A DNA stretch of 64,000 nt, from assembly GCA_014268975.2 (NCBI GenBank), contig CP077096.1, positions 2,331,501-2,395,500 of the forward strand, given 5' to 3'. Position 1 is the stretch's first letter, and each line of letters opens with the position of its first letter. Of this stretch, positions 28,377 to 36,739 are shown one piece after another. The stretch comes from Pseudomonas wayambapalatensis (lineage in GTDB: Bacteria > Pseudomonadota > Gammaproteobacteria > Pseudomonadales > Pseudomonadaceae). Position numbers and translations under genes: made by a program. The notes beneath the pieces are model-generated. The model saw nothing but the letters and a program-made list of their open reading frames with translations, did not search any database and was not told the origin of the DNA.

Positions 28377-29588
28377 TCAGGCAGTACGCCGCTCCATGGC
28401 CTCGCACGCAGCCGCAGTGAACAGTACGTCGGTCGATGAATTGAGCGCGGTTTCCGCCGAGTCCTGCAACACACCGATGATGAAACCGACGGCAACCACC
28501 TGCATGGCAATCTCGCTGGGAATGCCGAACAGGCTGCAAGCCAGAGGAATCAACAGTAGCGACCCGCCGGCCACGCCCGAGGCGCCGCAGGCACAGACCG
28601 CAGCCACCACGCTGAGCAGCACCGCGGTCGGCAGGTCGATGGCGATCCCCAGGGTATGCACCGCCGCCAGGGTCAGCACGGTAATGGTGATCGCGGCCCC
28701 GGCCATGTTGATGGTCGCACCCAGCGGGATCGACACTGAGTAGGTGTCCTCATGCAGGCCCAGTCGCTCCGACAATGCCAGGTTTACCGGAATGTTCGCT
28801 GCCGAGCTGCGGGTGAAGAATGCGGTGATACCGCTTTCACGCAGGCACAGGAGGGTCAGGGGGTAAGGGTTGCGGCGAATCTTCCAGAACACGATCAACG
28901 GGTTCATCACCAATGCTACGAACAGCATGCAACCGATCAGCACCCCCAGCAGATGCAGGTAGCCGAGCAGGGCATCCAGGCCCGCCTCGGCCAGGGTCGA
29001 GCTGACCAGGCCGAAGATCCCCAGTGGAGCGAAGCGAATCACCACGCGAACCAGCTGCGTGATGCCTTTGGACAGGTCGTCGATCACTCCGCGGGTTGCC
29101 TTGCCGGCCTTGCGCAGCACTATGCCCAGGCCGATGGCCCAGGTCAGGATGCCGATGAAGTTGGCATTGACCAGGGCACTCACTGGATTGTCCACCGCGC
29201 TCAGGAGCAGGCCCTGCAGCACTTCGGTGATGCCGCCGGGGGCGCTCAGCGTTGCTTCGTGTGGGTTCAGTATCAGAGTCAAAGGGAAGGCCATGCTCGC
29301 TACCACGGCGACCACGGCGGCACCGAAAGTGCTCAGCAGGTAGAGCCAGAGGATAGGGCGGATATGGATCTGCTGACCTTGTTGATGGTTGGCGATGGAG
29401 GCAATCACCAACACGAACACCAGGATCGGTGCCACGGCCTTGAGGGCCGAGACGAACACCTTGCCGAGGAATGCAAGATCCAGGGCCAGGCTTGGGGCGA
29501 CCAGCGCCAGGGCGATACCGGCAACCAGGCCAATGATGATCTGGGTCACCAGGCTGGTGCGGCTGAGAAGGCGAAAAACAGGGGTCAT
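28377..29588 (-). CDS. sstT: Serine/threonine:sodium symporter
   Basis: This 403-residue inner-membrane protein belongs to the dicarboxylate/amino acid:cation symporter (DAACS) family. Start [16 protein letters not shown]. About nine hydrophobic segments are visible. Motifs include the Ser-rich loop [14 protein letters not shown], the sodium/substrate site [16 protein letters not shown] and the [16 protein letters not shown] hairpin. Overall layout matches SstT, which imports L-serine and L-threonine with Na+. It is single, with no obvious terminator. Confidence 0.92.
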   Translation of the reverse strand: MTPVFRLLSRTSLVTQIIIGLVAGIALALVAPSLALDLAFLGKVFVSALKAVAPILVFVLVIASIANHQQGQQIHIRPILWLYLLSTFGAAVVAVVASMAFPLTLILNPHEATLSAPGGITEVLQGLLLSAVDNPVSALVNANFIGILTWAIGLGIVLRKAGKATRGVIDDLSKGITQLVRVVIRFAPLGIFGLVSSTLAEAGLDALLGYLHLLGVLIGCMLFVALVMNPLIVFWKIRRNPYPLTLLCLRESGITAFFTRSSAANIPVNLALSERLGLHEDTYSVSIPLGATINMAGAAITITVLTLAAVHTLGIAIDLPTAVLLSVVAAVCACGASGVAGGSLLLIPLACSLFGIPSEIAMQVVAVGFIIGVLQDSAETALNSSTDVLFTAAACEAMERRTA

Positions 29589-29719
29589 GTGCAGCGGGGT
29601 CTCGGGTTTGAACGAACCGCGGACTGTAGCACAGGAGCTGTAATACATGGCTGACGGTATTGTTTCCCGCATTTACGCTAGGGATGGCAGTGCTATTGGC
29701 CCGATAAGGCAGTATGGAC

Positions 29720-30613
29720 TCACCAGTTGAACAGCTCCCTGCGCGCGCCTTCGGTAATCGCCACGATCCCCGGATGCTTCACCTTGCGCTCCACAGAGAT
29801 CGCATAGAACGACTCATGCACCGCCTCGGTCTGTCCGATCAGTTCCACGCCGTACTGCCGACACACCTCATCGGCGATCACGCTGGGCGCCACGAAGATG
29901 CCGCTGCCCGATTGTCCAAATGCCTGCATCAAGGCGCTGTCGTCGAATTCACCGACGATGCGCGGTTGCACCTGCTGCTCGGCCAGCCAGCGCAACAGGC
30001 GGCTGCGCACTACCGTTTCCTGTCCGGGGATCAGTAGCGGTGCGTCGTCGAGGCAGCCGGGGAAGGGCAGCTTCAGCCGAGTGGCAAGGGCTGCGGTGGC
30101 GAAAAAGCTCAGGCCGCACTCACCCAGTTTCTGGCTGTACCCCTTGATGTCCAGATGGCTGGGCATGGGGCTGTCGGAGATCACCAGGTCAAGGCGCTGG
30201 ATCGCCAGGTCCGCGAGCAGGCGCTCCAGCTTGTCTTCACGGCAGTTGATGCGCAGTACTTCGTCAAGCTCCATGGTCGGTGCCAGCAAACGATAGACGA
30301 TGGACTTGGGCACCACGTCCGCGACCCCTACGCGGAACAGGATCTGTTCCTGGGGGCCGGCGCGCAACAGGGTCTCGAGTTCGCTGCCAATCTGGAACAT
30401 CTGCTCGGCATAGGCGAGGGTCTGGCGGCCGGTTTCGGTCAGTTCCAGTTGTCGACCGACGCGTTGGAACAGCTCCAGGTTGTAGGTCTGTTCCAGCAGG
30501 CTGATCTGCCCGCTGATGGTCTGAGGCGTGAGGTTCAATTGCTCGCTGGCGCGGGTGATGCTACCAGTGCGGGCCACTACCCAGAAATAGTGAAGCTGAC
30601 GGTAGTTGAGCAT
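29720..30613 (-). CDS. nhaR: NhaR-like LysR-family regulator
   Basis: This 297-residue protein has an N-terminal LysR winged helix (MLNYRQLHYFWVVARTGSI ... TPQTISGQISLLEQ) and the substrate-binding domain. The sequence is like NhaR, which activates Na+/H+ antiporter genes in enterobacteria. No nhaA gene is adjacent. The divergent neighbour is a small lipoprotein followed by terC, so those might be its targets. Start ATG 30613 is clear. Confidence 0.85.
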   Translation of the reverse strand: MLNYRQLHYFWVVARTGSITRASEQLNLTPQTISGQISLLEQTYNLELFQRVGRQLELTETGRQTLAYAEQMFQIGSELETLLRAGPQEQILFRVGVADVVPKSIVYRLLAPTMELDEVLRINCREDKLERLLADLAIQRLDLVISDSPMPSHLDIKGYSQKLGECGLSFFATAALATRLKLPFPGCLDDAPLLIPGQETVVRSRLLRWLAEQQVQPRIVGEFDDSALMQAFGQSGSGIFVAPSVIADEVCRQYGVELIGQTEAVHESFYAISVERKVKHPGIVAITEGARRELFNW

Positions 30614-30750
30614 GGAGAGATGACTCGATTCGTAAAAAACGAAGTATAACCGCTGAAAATACGAATTTTCCTGAACTATCGGTCTCTCTAGAATTCGACT
30701 CCATCAGGCGCGCTGCGTGCGCCAGCCGAATATCGATAAGCGAGGACCTT

Positions 30751-30990
30751 ATGCTACAACTGAAATCCATCGGCACCCCGTTGGTACTGGTGCTGGCGCT
30801 CTTGGCCACGGCGGGTTGCGACCAGGCCGAGAAGTCGGCCCAGCAGGTGCTGAACCAGGCCGCCGAGTCGGCCAAGCAGGCGATCGACAAGACCAACGAA
30901 GCCGCCCAGCAAGCCTTGAACGAAACCCTCGGTGGCAGCGAGCCAAAAACCGAGAGCAAGCAAGACAAGAACGACACCCAGGACATCTGA
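30751..30990 (+). CDS. Small helical lipoprotein
   Basis: This 79-residue protein has the lipobox LLATAGC (Cys about residue 23) and a mature part made of Ala/Gln/Lys/Glu heptads (AEKSAQQVLNQAAESAKQAID), which suggests a coiled coil like small Lpp-type lipoproteins. It starts 15 bases before terC and may be co-transcribed. Function unknown. It faces nhaR across a 137-base divergent region. Confidence 0.75.
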   Translation: MLQLKSIGTPLVLVLALLATAGCDQAEKSAQQVLNQAAESAKQAIDKTNEAAQQALNETLGGSEPKTESKQDKNDTQDI

Positions 30991-31005
30991 GCGAAGGAAC
31001 ACTAA

Positions 31006-31758
31006 ATGGAATACTTGCTGGAACTTGCTGCGAGCCCCACCGCCTGGGTCGCCCTGGCCACACTGGTGGCAATGGAAATCGTGTTGGGTATCGACAACCT
31101 GATCTTCATCTCGATTCTCACCAACAAGCTGCCTGAGGCCTACCGCTCCAAGGCTCGACGGATCGGTATCAGCATGGCGTTGATCATGCGCCTGGCACTG
31201 CTCTCGACGGTGGCCTGGATCGTCCAGTTGACGGAGCCGGTGATCGAGGTATTCGGCCACGCCTTCTCCTGGAAGGACATGATCCTGATCGCCGGTGGCC
31301 TGTTCCTGCTGTGGAAGGCAACCAAGGAGATTCACGAAAGCGTCGATCCGCATGGTGCGAAGGAAGAATCCAAGGCCGGCACCACCGTGACCCTCGGCTT
31401 TGCTGCGGCGATCGGTCAGATCCTGTTGCTCGACATCGTCTTCTCGGTAGACAGCATCATCACCGCCGTGGGCATGACCGAGCACTTGCCGATCATGATC
31501 ATCGCTGTGATCAGTGCGGTGATCGTGATGTTGGTGGCCGCCGACCCGCTGGCCAAGTTCATCAACGACAACCCTACCGTGGTGATGCTGGCGCTGGGCT
31601 TCCTGATCATGATCGGCATGACGCTGATCGCCGAAGGTTTCGGAGCCCATGTACCGAAAGGCTACGTGTACGCAGCGATGGCCTTCTCCACGGTGATCGA
31701 GATCCTCAACATCATGGTTCGCCGGGCACGCCTGAAGCGCGAGGCGGCTGAAGGCTGA
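31006..31758 (+). CDS. TerC family membrane protein
   Basis: This 250-residue protein has about seven membrane helices and the TerC acidic motifs [16 protein letters not shown] and [15 protein letters not shown], which are thought to bind divalent metal. TerC-type proteins (YkoY/MeeF-like) are linked to manganese export or metallation of exoenzymes and to tellurite resistance. The substrate cannot be fixed from sequence. A terminator follows. Confidence 0.92.
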   Translation: MEYLLELAASPTAWVALATLVAMEIVLGIDNLIFISILTNKLPEAYRSKARRIGISMALIMRLALLSTVAWIVQLTEPVIEVFGHAFSWKDMILIAGGLFLLWKATKEIHESVDPHGAKEESKAGTTVTLGFAAAIGQILLLDIVFSVDSIITAVGMTEHLPIMIIAVISAVIVMLVAADPLAKFINDNPTVVMLALGFLIMIGMTLIAEGFGAHVPKGYVYAAMAFSTVIEILNIMVRRARLKREAAEG

Positions 31759-31779
31759 CACCGGGCTGACGCAAAAGAG

Positions 31780-31810
31780 AAGGGGCTGCCAGGCAGCCCC
31801 TTGTTCTTTT
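31780..31810. terminator. Intrinsic terminator between convergent genes
   Basis: AAGGGGCTGCC and GGCAGCCCCTT form a strong stem with TTGTTCTTTT downstream on + and TTCTCTTTT on -. It closes terC and the small reverse gene at 31821. Confidence 0.85.
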
Positions 31811-31820
31811 GCGGATCAGG

Positions 31821-32000
31821 TCAATGTGCCCCGGCGTGCCGGCGGGTGCGATGCAGCGGCTGAGGCTTGGGCGCGGTGGCGGCTTGGGTGTGATGCGGTC
31901 GGGCATGGCGTCGAGCGATGCGCAGTACCCCCCAGAGCATGGCGGCGGCGACGCTCAACCACATCGCGACCAGCATGAAGATTGCCATTGTCAGGCTCAT
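31821..32000 (-). CDS. Small membrane protein (59 aa)
   Basis: A 59-residue frame starts at ATG 31998-32000 with the strong site AAGGAGG seven bases upstream. It encodes MSLTMAIFMLVAMWLSVAA..., a single hydrophobic helix of about 24 residues, followed by a basic His/Arg-rich tail (RIARRHARPHHTQAA ... RHAGAH). This is a one-span inner-membrane protein with a positively charged cytosolic end. Function unknown. Below common length cutoffs, but the ribosome site makes it credible. Confidence 0.7.
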   Translation of the reverse strand: MSLTMAIFMLVAMWLSVAAAMLWGVLRIARRHARPHHTQAATAPKPQPLHRTRRHAGAH

Positions 32001-32216
32001 GTGCGTGCCTCCTTCTCTCGGGACAGCTGTGGGCTGTTCCCTCCAGACACTTTCTTAGTCTAGCCGCACGCGTGTGACGTTCCATTGACCGAAGGTCTAT
32101 TGCTTGGGCCATTTCGTTCCAAGCCCGAAGCGGGCTATACCTGGGCCGCGCAGGCGCCTATGATCGGAGCCCAGTGCCGGGCGCTGTCTGCCGGGCGTCG
32201 AAACAAGCGAGTGTCC

Positions 32217-32897
32217 ATGTCGCAGCATTTCTTCACCTCCCTGAGCCCGCGCCGCCTGCTGGCGGCCTGCCTGGTGGTCGCCAGCCTTGCCGGTTGCGCC
32301 GGTTCTCCACCGGCGGCGCTCGACAAACTGCCGCAGCGGGTCGAGATCAGCAGCGTGCCGTTCTATCGCGGTAATGCCAATCTGAGTGGTTCGATGGCTC
32401 TGGCGGCCGTGCTTTCGCAGCAGGGCGCGCCGATCACGCCTGGCCTGCTGGACAAATCGCTGAGTCTGCCGCAGGGCGCGGCGTCGCTGGAAACCGGCAT
32501 TCCCCGGGTGGCCCGCGAGTACGGCATGGTGGTCTATCCGCTGGACAAGCGCCTGGATGCCTTGCTCACCCAAGTGGCGGCCGGTCATCCGGTGTTGTTG
32601 CGCTATCACGATGGTTCGGCGCTGTGGGGCGAGCCACGCTATGCGGTGCTGATCGGCTACGACCGTTACAAGCAGCGTGTATTGCTGCGTTCAGGGATGG
32701 CGCGGCGGCATCTGCTGGATTTCGATACCTTCGAGAGCGCCTGGGCCAAGGAGGGGAGTTGGGCGGTGCTGGTGCAACCGCCGCAGCGCCTGCCGGCCCA
32801 GGTCGACCGCCAGCGCTGGCTGAAGGCTGCCGACGAGCTGGCGCGCGATGGCCAGGAGATTGCCGCGAAGCAGGCGCTGCGTAGCCTCGGGCAGTAG
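32217..32897 (+). CDS. C39-like lipoprotein lacking catalytic residues
   Basis: This 226-residue protein has a signal and lipobox (VVASLAGCAG). Its fold resembles the C39-like cysteine peptidase family seen in Pseudomonas: VPFYRGNANLSGSMALAAVL, then GHPVLLRYHDGS and RYAVLIGYDRYKQRVLLRSG. In active relatives the first motif carries Cys (xQCGPA) and the second a His (HYAVVIGYD). Here these positions read LSGS and RYAV, so it is probably a non-peptidase with a binding or scaffold role. That comparison is from memory of the family. Confidence 0.7.
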   Translation: MSQHFFTSLSPRRLLAACLVVASLAGCAGSPPAALDKLPQRVEISSVPFYRGNANLSGSMALAAVLSQQGAPITPGLLDKSLSLPQGAASLETGIPRVAREYGMVVYPLDKRLDALLTQVAAGHPVLLRYHDGSALWGEPRYAVLIGYDRYKQRVLLRSGMARRHLLDFDTFESAWAKEGSWAVLVQPPQRLPAQVDRQRWLKAADELARDGQEIAAKQALRSLGQ

Positions 32898-32915
32898 CTG
32901 CGGCGGTACTGATTA

Positions 32916-32979
32916 CATTTCGCGGGTAAACCCGCTCCCACAGATGCACGCTTGTGGAAGCGGGCGTGCCCGCGAAATG
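32916..32979. repeat. Paired REP element
   Basis: CATTTCGCGGG (32916-32926) and CCCGCGAAATG (32969-32979) flank CCCGCTCCCACA and its complement TGTGGAAGCGGG, a typical REP pair of Pseudomonas. It lies between the C39-like gene and the convergent oxidase gene. Confidence 0.85.
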
Positions 32980-32996
32980 AACAATCCGGTGCTACA

Positions 32997-34280
32997 TCAG
33001 AACCCCAGGCGATCCCGCAGGCTGTAGTACCACGCACCAATGGCGCTGAACGGCACACGCAGCAACTGACCACCCGGGAACGGATAGTGCGGCAGGCCGG
33101 CGAAGGCGTCGAAACGCTCGGCCTGGCCACGCAGTGCTTCGGCCAGAACCTTGCCCGCCAGGTGGGTGTAGGTCACGCCATGACCCGAGCAACCCTGGGA
33201 GTAGTAGATGTTGTCGCCGATACGACCGACCTGCGGCAGACGCGATAGGGTCAGCAGGAAGTTGCCGGTCCAGGCGTAGTCGATCTTCACGTCCTTGAGC
33301 TGTGGGAAGGCCTTGAGCATCTTCGGACGAATGATCGCCTCGATGTTCGCCGGGTCACGTGCGCCGTAGACCACGCCGCCGCCGAAGATCAGGCGCTTGT
33401 CGCTGGTCAGGCGGTAGTAGTCGAGCAGGTAATTGCAGTCCTCGACGCAGTAGTCCTGCGGCAGCAGGGTGCGGGCCAGTTCCTCGCCCAGTGGCTCGGT
33501 GGTGATCACCTGGGTGCCGCAAGGCATGGACTTGGCGGCCAGTTCCGGCACCAGGTTGCCCAGGTAGGCGTTGCCCGCGACGATGATGAACTTGGCGCGC
33601 ACTTTGCCCTGTGGGGTATGCACCACAGGGTTGGCGCCACGCTCGATGCGCACGGCAGGGGTCTGCTCATAGATGACGCCGCCCAGCGACTCGACCGCAG
33701 CGGCCTCGCCCAGGGCAAGGTTCAGCGGGTGGATGTGGCCGCCGCTCATGTCGAGCATGCCGCCGATATAGCTGTCGCAGGCGACCACTTCACGGATGCG
33801 CTTCTGGTCCATGAGTTCCAGCTGGGTGTGGCCGAAGCGCTCCCACAGGCGCTTCTGCGACTCCAGGTGGCCCATCTGCTTGCTGGTCAGGGCCGCGAAT
33901 ACGCCGCCGTCCTTCAGGTCGCACTGGATGTTGTACTTGGCCACGCGCTCACGGATGATACGGCCGCCTTCGAAAGCCATCTCGCCCAGCAGTTGTGCCT
34001 GCTTGGGGCCGACGGTGCGTTCGATGACGTCAATGTCGCGGCTGTAGCTGTTGACGATCTGCCCACCATTGCGGCCCGATGCGCCGAAGCCGACCTTGGC
34101 GGCTTCGACGACGGTCACCTTGAAGCCGTTCTCCAGCAGGAACAGTGCGCTGGAAAGGCCGGTGTAGCCGGCACCGATGATGCATACATCGGTCTCCACC
34201 TCACCCTGCAGCGCCGGACGTGGCGGCACCGGGTTGGCCGAGGCGGCGTAGTAGGACTGGGGGTAGGGGGTGTTAGCCAT
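32997..34280 (-). CDS. FAD-dependent amine oxidase, PuuB-like
   Basis: This 427-residue protein of the DAO/glycine oxidase fold has the N-terminal FAD motif CIIGAGYTGLSSALFLLENG, GASGRNGGQIVNSYS and, near the C-terminus, GRIGDNIYYSQGCSGHGV. The full layout matches gamma-glutamylputrescine oxidase (PuuB) and related polyamine oxidases, which make an aldehyde, ammonia and hydrogen peroxide. No other puu gene is adjacent, so the exact substrate is open. It may supply nitrogen from polyamines. Confidence 0.88.
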   Translation of the reverse strand: MANTPYPQSYYAASANPVPPRPALQGEVETDVCIIGAGYTGLSSALFLLENGFKVTVVEAAKVGFGASGRNGGQIVNSYSRDIDVIERTVGPKQAQLLGEMAFEGGRIIRERVAKYNIQCDLKDGGVFAALTSKQMGHLESQKRLWERFGHTQLELMDQKRIREVVACDSYIGGMLDMSGGHIHPLNLALGEAAAVESLGGVIYEQTPAVRIERGANPVVHTPQGKVRAKFIIVAGNAYLGNLVPELAAKSMPCGTQVITTEPLGEELARTLLPQDYCVEDCNYLLDYYRLTSDKRLIFGGGVVYGARDPANIEAIIRPKMLKAFPQLKDVKIDYAWTGNFLLTLSRLPQVGRIGDNIYYSQGCSGHGVTYTHLAGKVLAEALRGQAERFDAFAGLPHYPFPGGQLLRVPFSAIGAWYYSLRDRLGF

Positions 34281-34442
34281 GCTCGGAAAACCTCGTGTTT
34301 TATATTTTTAACGAATGTACCGATGCTATCAATAATAATAAACACCCGCTAGTCGTATGGTGAAAATCCTTTACAGGGGTGTTGTCTGCTAGTCATGGGC
34401 GCAAATATTTTTAGAATCAGTAGGTTAGCTCGAAAAAAACTG

Positions 34443-34470
34443 TTGACAGGGATTTTCTAGCGCGTAGAAT
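34443..34470 (+). promoter_or_regulatory. Sigma-70 promoter of the first tRNA-Val
   Basis: TTGACA (34443-34448), a 16-base spacer and TAGAAT (34465-34470) lie 14 bases before the tRNA 5' end. Confidence 0.8.
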
Positions 34471-34484
34471 GCGCCCTCATCGAC

Positions 34485-34561
34485 AGGCACATAGCTCAGT
34501 TGGTTAGAGCACCACCTTGACATGGTGGGGGTCGTTGGTTCGAGTCCAATTGTGCCTACCA
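34485..34561 (+). tRNA. tRNA-Val (anticodon GAC), copy 1
   Basis: A 77-nt tRNA with acceptor AGGCACA/TGTGCCT, discriminator A and encoded CCA. The anticodon stem-loop CACCTTGACATGGTG gives GAC, reading Val GUC/GUU. It has its own promoter and terminator. Confidence 0.95.
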
Positions 34562-34570
34562 AATCGAAAA

Positions 34571-34601
34571 AAAGGGCGATCCGCAAGGATCGCCCTTTTT
34601 T
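34571..34601 (+). terminator. Intrinsic terminator of tRNA-Val copy 1
   Basis: AAAGGGCGATCC, loop GCAA, GGATCGCCC and six T. Confidence 0.9.
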
Positions 34602-34656
34602 GCGTCCGGGCTTTGATCCGGTCTGCAAAGTTTTTGATTTTTTTGAGAAAAAACGC

Positions 34657-34685
34657 TTTACAGGTGTGCGATCGATCACTAATAT
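34657..34685 (+). promoter_or_regulatory. Sigma-70 promoter of the second tRNA-Val
   Basis: TTTACA (34657-34662), a 17-base spacer and TAATAT (34680-34685) lie 14 bases before the second tRNA. The sequence differs from the first promoter. Confidence 0.75.
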
Positions 34686-34699
34686 GCGCACCACACGAC

Positions 34700-34776
34700 A
34701 GGCACATAGCTCAGTTGGTTAGAGCACCACCTTGACATGGTGGGGGTCGTTGGTTCGAGTCCAATTGTGCCTACCA
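34700..34776 (+). tRNA. tRNA-Val (anticodon GAC), copy 2
   Basis: Identical to copy 1 over the full 77 nt and for a few bases on either side (34696-34780 equals 34481-34565). Anticodon GAC, CCA encoded. Confidence 0.95.
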
Positions 34777-34785
34777 AATCTACAA

Positions 34786-34815
34786 AAAGGGCGATCCGAA
34801 AGGATCGCCCTTTTT
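34786..34815 (+). terminator. Intrinsic terminator of tRNA-Val copy 2
   Basis: AAAGGGCGATCC, loop GAAA, GGATCGCCC and TTTTT. It is nearly the same as the first tRNA terminator, differing in the loop. Confidence 0.9.
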
Positions 34816-34929
34816 GCATTCGCCTCAGGAAACACCGGCCTGGGCGTGACACGCCCTGCGACAGCCTGGCCGTCGGCGCTCCCGACCCGCCATGCTAGAA
34901 TCCGGCCCTTCGAATCGGGAGATGAACGC

Positions 34930-35499
34930 GTGCGCAAACTGGCGGTGGTAATGGCGGTGCTGGCCCTGGCGGGCTGTGAAAACGAGGTCGAGGGTGTGCA
35001 CAAGCAGGTGGCCGAACACCTGCACAACCCCAAGACGGCCAAGTTCGCCAACGTGCGGATCGACACCCAGGGCTCCATCTGCGGCCAGGTCCGCGGCAAG
35101 GACGACGCCGGCCAGTTCGAAGCCTATCGCAGCTATGTGGCAATCAAGCACGATGGCCAATACGAAATCCTGGTCGACGACAGCGGCAACAACCTGCGCA
35201 TCCGTGAGATCTGCGGCGGTGCTGAGTTGCAGCGTCGTGCCGATGCCCTGGCTGGCGAGCCGGCCCCGGAAGGCTGGGATGTCGAGGTGGTGCAGGGGCC
35301 CAATATGGGCGCACTCACCGACATGACCGCTCGCCTGATCGAGAAGGGCATTCCCTCCTGGGTCGAATACCGCGACGGCAAACCTGTGGTGCTGATGGGG
35401 CCGTTCCCTACAAAGGGCGAAGCGGATGCACGCAAGGCTGATGTCATGGCGCGCCTGGGTACCGACTCGATCGTCATCCAGCATGGCGCCAAGCGCTGA
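34930..35499 (+). CDS. SPOR-type lipoprotein
   Basis: This 189-residue protein begins at GTG 34930, eight bases after GGGAG. The longer frame would run back through the tRNA. Signal MRKLAVVMAVLALAGC makes it a lipoprotein. A middle beta-rich region (NVRIDTQGSICGQVRGKD) is followed by a C-terminal SPOR-like repeat (IPSWVEYRDGKPVVLMGPF ... EADARKADVMARLG), a fold that binds denuded peptidoglycan glycan strands. It is probably an envelope or division-linked lipoprotein. Confidence 0.75.
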   Translation: MRKLAVVMAVLALAGCENEVEGVHKQVAEHLHNPKTAKFANVRIDTQGSICGQVRGKDDAGQFEAYRSYVAIKHDGQYEILVDDSGNNLRIREICGGAELQRRADALAGEPAPEGWDVEVVQGPNMGALTDMTARLIEKGIPSWVEYRDGKPVVLMGPFPTKGEADARKADVMARLGTDSIVIQHGAKR

Positions 35500-35702
35500 C
35501 GGCTTCTCCCTCATGCAAAGGTTGCAGGCATTGTGGTGTGCATGCCTGTGATGACAAGGATCTGGCGCTGAACATTCATTGGCGCCAGGGCTTTGAACTC
35601 GAACGGTATTTTTCCGACTATGCTTCAGGTGACGGTGTATTTGCCGATGCGCCTGCCATCGGGCATCGTCGGTACCCAGAGGGTTGAGTGGGGAGAGGGA
35701 GC

Positions 35703-36128
35703 ATGTCCAACCTGGAACGAGCGATCGTAGTGGCGACCAGGGCCCATGAAGGGCAATTCGACAAGGGGGGCGCGGCTTATATCCTGCATCCGCTACGGGT
35801 GATGGAGCGGGTCTCGACGCCCGAGCAGCGGATCGTCGCGGTGCTTCACGATGTGCTGGAGGATACGCCGCTGACCCTGTCAGACCTGGCTCGTGAAGGC
35901 TTCACCCTGAAGATCCTGGCGGCGCTGTTGGCGTTGAGTCGGCGTGAGGGTGAGCGCTACGAGGATTTCGTCGTGCGCCTGGGCAGTGACCCGCTGGCGC
36001 GCGAGGTGAAGCTGGCTGACCTCGCCGACAATAGTGACCTCTCGCGAATCCTGTGTCCGGGGCCCGCGGACATCGCCCGGTTGAGTCGTTATCGTGAGGC
36101 CAGCGCCTATCTGCTGGCACTGGCGTGA
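35703..36128 (+). CDS. HD-domain protein, RelA/SpoT hydrolase-like
   Basis: This 141-residue protein contains a single HD fold: ARAHEGQFDKGGAAYILHPLRV, VLHDVLEDT and VKLADLADNSD carry the metal-binding His/Asp set (H, HD, D). It resembles the hydrolase half of RelA/SpoT and the small MESH1-type ppGpp or NADPH hydrolases. No synthetase domain. The start at MSNLERA has purine-rich GGGAGAGGGAG. The substrate is not proven. Confidence 0.85.
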   Translation: MSNLERAIVVATRAHEGQFDKGGAAYILHPLRVMERVSTPEQRIVAVLHDVLEDTPLTLSDLAREGFTLKILAALLALSRREGERYEDFVVRLGSDPLAREVKLADLADNSDLSRILCPGPADIARLSRYREASAYLLALA

Positions 36129-36163
36129 TGGCACCACGCCCTTCGCAGGAGCGCCTGGTTACG

Positions 36164-36634
36164 CTACGGGGCCGATTCTACAGGGGGGGGAGCTTCAGCC
36201 TCCGGATCATTGAGCGTGGTCATGCACGCATCCATCAGTACATGCAGCGCGCTGATGCGTTCCAGCCCCAGCGCATCCTGTAATGAATCCTGTGCCGCCT
36301 GCCACGCCTGATTACCTTCTTCGCGTTTATCTATCCCTGCCTCGGTGATCTGCACCGCACGGCTGCGCGCGTCGCCGCCTGCCGAAATCGTCAGCCAGCC
36401 CTGAGCTACCAACGGTTGCATGTTGCGCGTCAGGGTCGAAGGCTCCATCTGCATGGCCTTGGCCAATTCGCCCGGGCGCAACGGGCCGAGCCGCAGCACG
36501 TGGGACAGCAGGGCGTACTGGGTGTTCTTCAGGCCTATGGCGGCCAGGTGCTGGTCGTAGTGACGGGTGACCATGCGCGTCAACTGGCGCAGTTTGAGAT
36601 TTGTGCAGCCGGAGGGCTTGATTGGTGTGTTCAT
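36164..36634 (-). CDS. MarR-family transcriptional regulator
   Basis: This 156-residue winged-helix protein has RMVTRHYDQHLAAIGL, KNTQYALLSHVLRLGP, RPGELAKAMQMEPSTLTRNM (recognition helix) and a wing with GDARSRAVQIT. Such dimers sense small aromatic or oxidising ligands. It is divergent from an aldo/keto reductase with a 22-bp palindrome in between, so it probably represses that gene and itself. Confidence 0.92.
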   Translation of the reverse strand: MNTPIKPSGCTNLKLRQLTRMVTRHYDQHLAAIGLKNTQYALLSHVLRLGPLRPGELAKAMQMEPSTLTRNMQPLVAQGWLTISAGGDARSRAVQITEAGIDKREEGNQAWQAAQDSLQDALGLERISALHVLMDACMTTLNDPEAEAPPPVESAP

Positions 36635-36652
36635 GTGAAATATTGTACCTGC

Positions 36653-36674
36653 AACATTTGTATATGCAAATGTT
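36653..36674. promoter_or_regulatory. MarR-type operator palindrome
   Basis: AACATTTG (36653-36660) and CAAATGTT (36667-36674) form a perfect dyad with a six-base spacer TATATG. It lies in the 105-base gap between the MarR-type and aldo/keto reductase starts and resembles MarR operators. Confidence 0.75.
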
Positions 36675-36739
36675 CTGTCAACCGGGAGCGATCATTCCTG
36701 GCGGCTGTTGGAACGGTATTCATCAGTTCAGGAGCATTC

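Noticed and set aside
29720..30613. Assigning nhaR a sodium-antiporter target nearby
   Set aside because: No antiporter gene is in the window; the closest genes are a small lipoprotein, terC and sstT.
34482..34776. Direct repeat of 85 bp as phage attachment sites
   Set aside because: Both copies hold complete tRNA-Val genes with their own terminators and nothing phage-like lies between them.
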